DNA from: Methylovulum sp.
GTDB taxonomy: Bacteria > Pseudomonadota > Gammaproteobacteria > Methylococcales > Methylomonadaceae
NCBI RefSeq assembly: GCF_028687615.1
Contig: NZ_JAQTZU010000015.1
Coordinates: forward strand, 1-64,000
DNA: 64,000 bases
Reading direction: 5' to 3'
Shown here: in pieces, positions 63,595-64,000 of the stretch
Numbering within the stretch: the stretch's first letter is position 1
How the letters are laid out: every line of letters begins with the position of its first letter
Program-made: the position numbers and the translations under genes
Notes under the pieces: model-generated
Told to the model about the DNA's origin: nothing
Database searches by the model: none
The model's input: only the letters and a program-made list of their open reading frames with translations

Positions 63595-64000
63595 TCATTT
63601 CAAATTATCCGTGACATGCGGCTCGATTAACTGGTACATCAACTGGTGCATTTTAGGGCAACCGGCAATCAGATTTCCTGATTGCAAGTAACCGTCATTA
63701 AAGGAAAAATCGGTGACCACCCCGCCTGCTTCCTTAATCAACAAAACCCCCGCCGCAATATCCCATTCCATCACGCCAATTTCCCAAAAACCATCCAAAC
63801 GGCCTGCCGCGACATAAGCCAAATCCAGGGCGGCGGAACCGGCACGGCGGATACCGGCACATTCCATCGTCAAGGAACTGAACATGCCCATGTAAGCTTT
63901 AAGATGCAAATCCGTCTTAAACGGAAAACCCGTGCCCAGCAACGCACCTTTCAAGCTTAATTGTTGGGTGACGCGCAAACGGCGGTTGTTCAGCATCGCG
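63595..64000 (-). CDS. suhB: SuhB, inositol-1-monophosphatase (5' part beyond window)
   Basis: The C-terminal 133-odd residues of an inositol monophosphatase family enzyme. LNNRRLRVTQQLSLKGALLG, TGFPF, RRAGSAALDLAYVAAGRLDG and IGVMEWDIAAGVLLIKEAGG are the conserved last blocks, with the metal aspartate in EWDIAA. The frame is open to the window end, and the family needs about 130 more residues, so the start at 63996 is only an internal methionine. SuhB also acts in ribosome maturation and antitermination in enterobacteria. Confidence 0.92.
   Translation of the reverse strand, partial: AMLNNRRLRVTQQLSLKGALLGTGFPFKTDLHLKAYMGMFSSLTMECAGIRRAGSAALDLAYVAAGRLDGFWEIGVMEWDIAAGVLLIKEAGGVVTDFSFNDGYLQSGNLIAGCPKMHQLMYQLIEPHVTDNLK

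Overview
The window reads as chromosome of a gammaproteobacterial methanotroph or close methylotroph of the Methylococcales. The strongest sign is the ribulose monophosphate (RuMP) block at 35.9-43.2 kb: hexulose-6-phosphate synthase and 6-phospho-3-hexuloisomerase followed on the same strand by transketolase, transaldolase and class II fructose-bisphosphate aldolase. A periplasmic MxaD-like SRPBCC protein, ornithine-lipid genes and a PrsR-type (PEP-CTERM/exosortase) regulator fit that assignment. The species cannot be named from sequence alone.

Layout. 0-0.13 kb: 5' end of an IS481-type transposase running off the window. 0.35-1.9 kb: msrQ-msrP, periplasmic methionine sulfoxide repair. 2.4-6.8 kb: a DUF5765-like membrane protein, ubiC, recG, ridA. 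6.9-12.5 kb: the classic gammaproteobacterial order pth, rplY, prs, tRNA-Gln, ispE, lolB, TPR lipoprotein, read leftward, with hemA-prfA-prmC diverging to the right. 16.5-21.5 kb: Sfp-type transferase, a secreted phosphoesterase, fdx-coaD and an olsB-olsA ornithine-lipid pair. 21.6-25.2 kb: four hydrolases (M14 peptidase-like protein and three alpha/beta hydrolases). 25.5-28.7 kb: RhlE-like helicase, rhomboid protease, RbgA GTPase.

29.2-34.9 kb is an AT-richer accessory island with two large dynamin-like GTPases and a small membrane protein between them. The first GTPase gene opens with an 8.8-copy CACAG repeat that in this copy throws its start codons out of frame. Adding one unit or losing two restores the frame, so the locus has the structure of a phase-variable (ON/OFF) system, here OFF. 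A 29-bp imperfect direct repeat flanks the island.

35.2-43.2 kb: yfbR, then the leftward RuMP block. Two adjacent genes inside this block encode proteins built from a repeated T-G-V-x-K-Y-L motif (11 and 4 copies), one apparently membrane-anchored. I do not recognise them, and they may be an undescribed scaffold or membrane-organising component. 43.6-46.1 kb: HAD phosphatase, dhaK and a convergent dhaL. 46.4-50.8 kb: DUF815 ATPase, sulfatase, tsaE, nnr. 51.2-53.1 kb: small hypothetical gene, YVTN beta-propeller, MxaD-like protein. 53.5-59.1 kb: PrsR-type regulator, asparagine-synthetase-like protein lacking the catalytic Cys2, RelA. 59.1-63.0 kb: metallophosphoesterase with an unrecognised N-terminal domain, roadblock protein, MglA-like GTPase and a probable frameshift-split gene. 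63.6 kb to the end: partial suhB.

The spacers are rich in small palindromic elements of at least four kinds: TTAGGAACGGGCATGAAATAA ends (four sites), GTCCACGAAA/GGCACGAAA elements (four or five sites), CGTCATTCCGGC palindromes (two sites) and a 28-bp inverted-repeat element.
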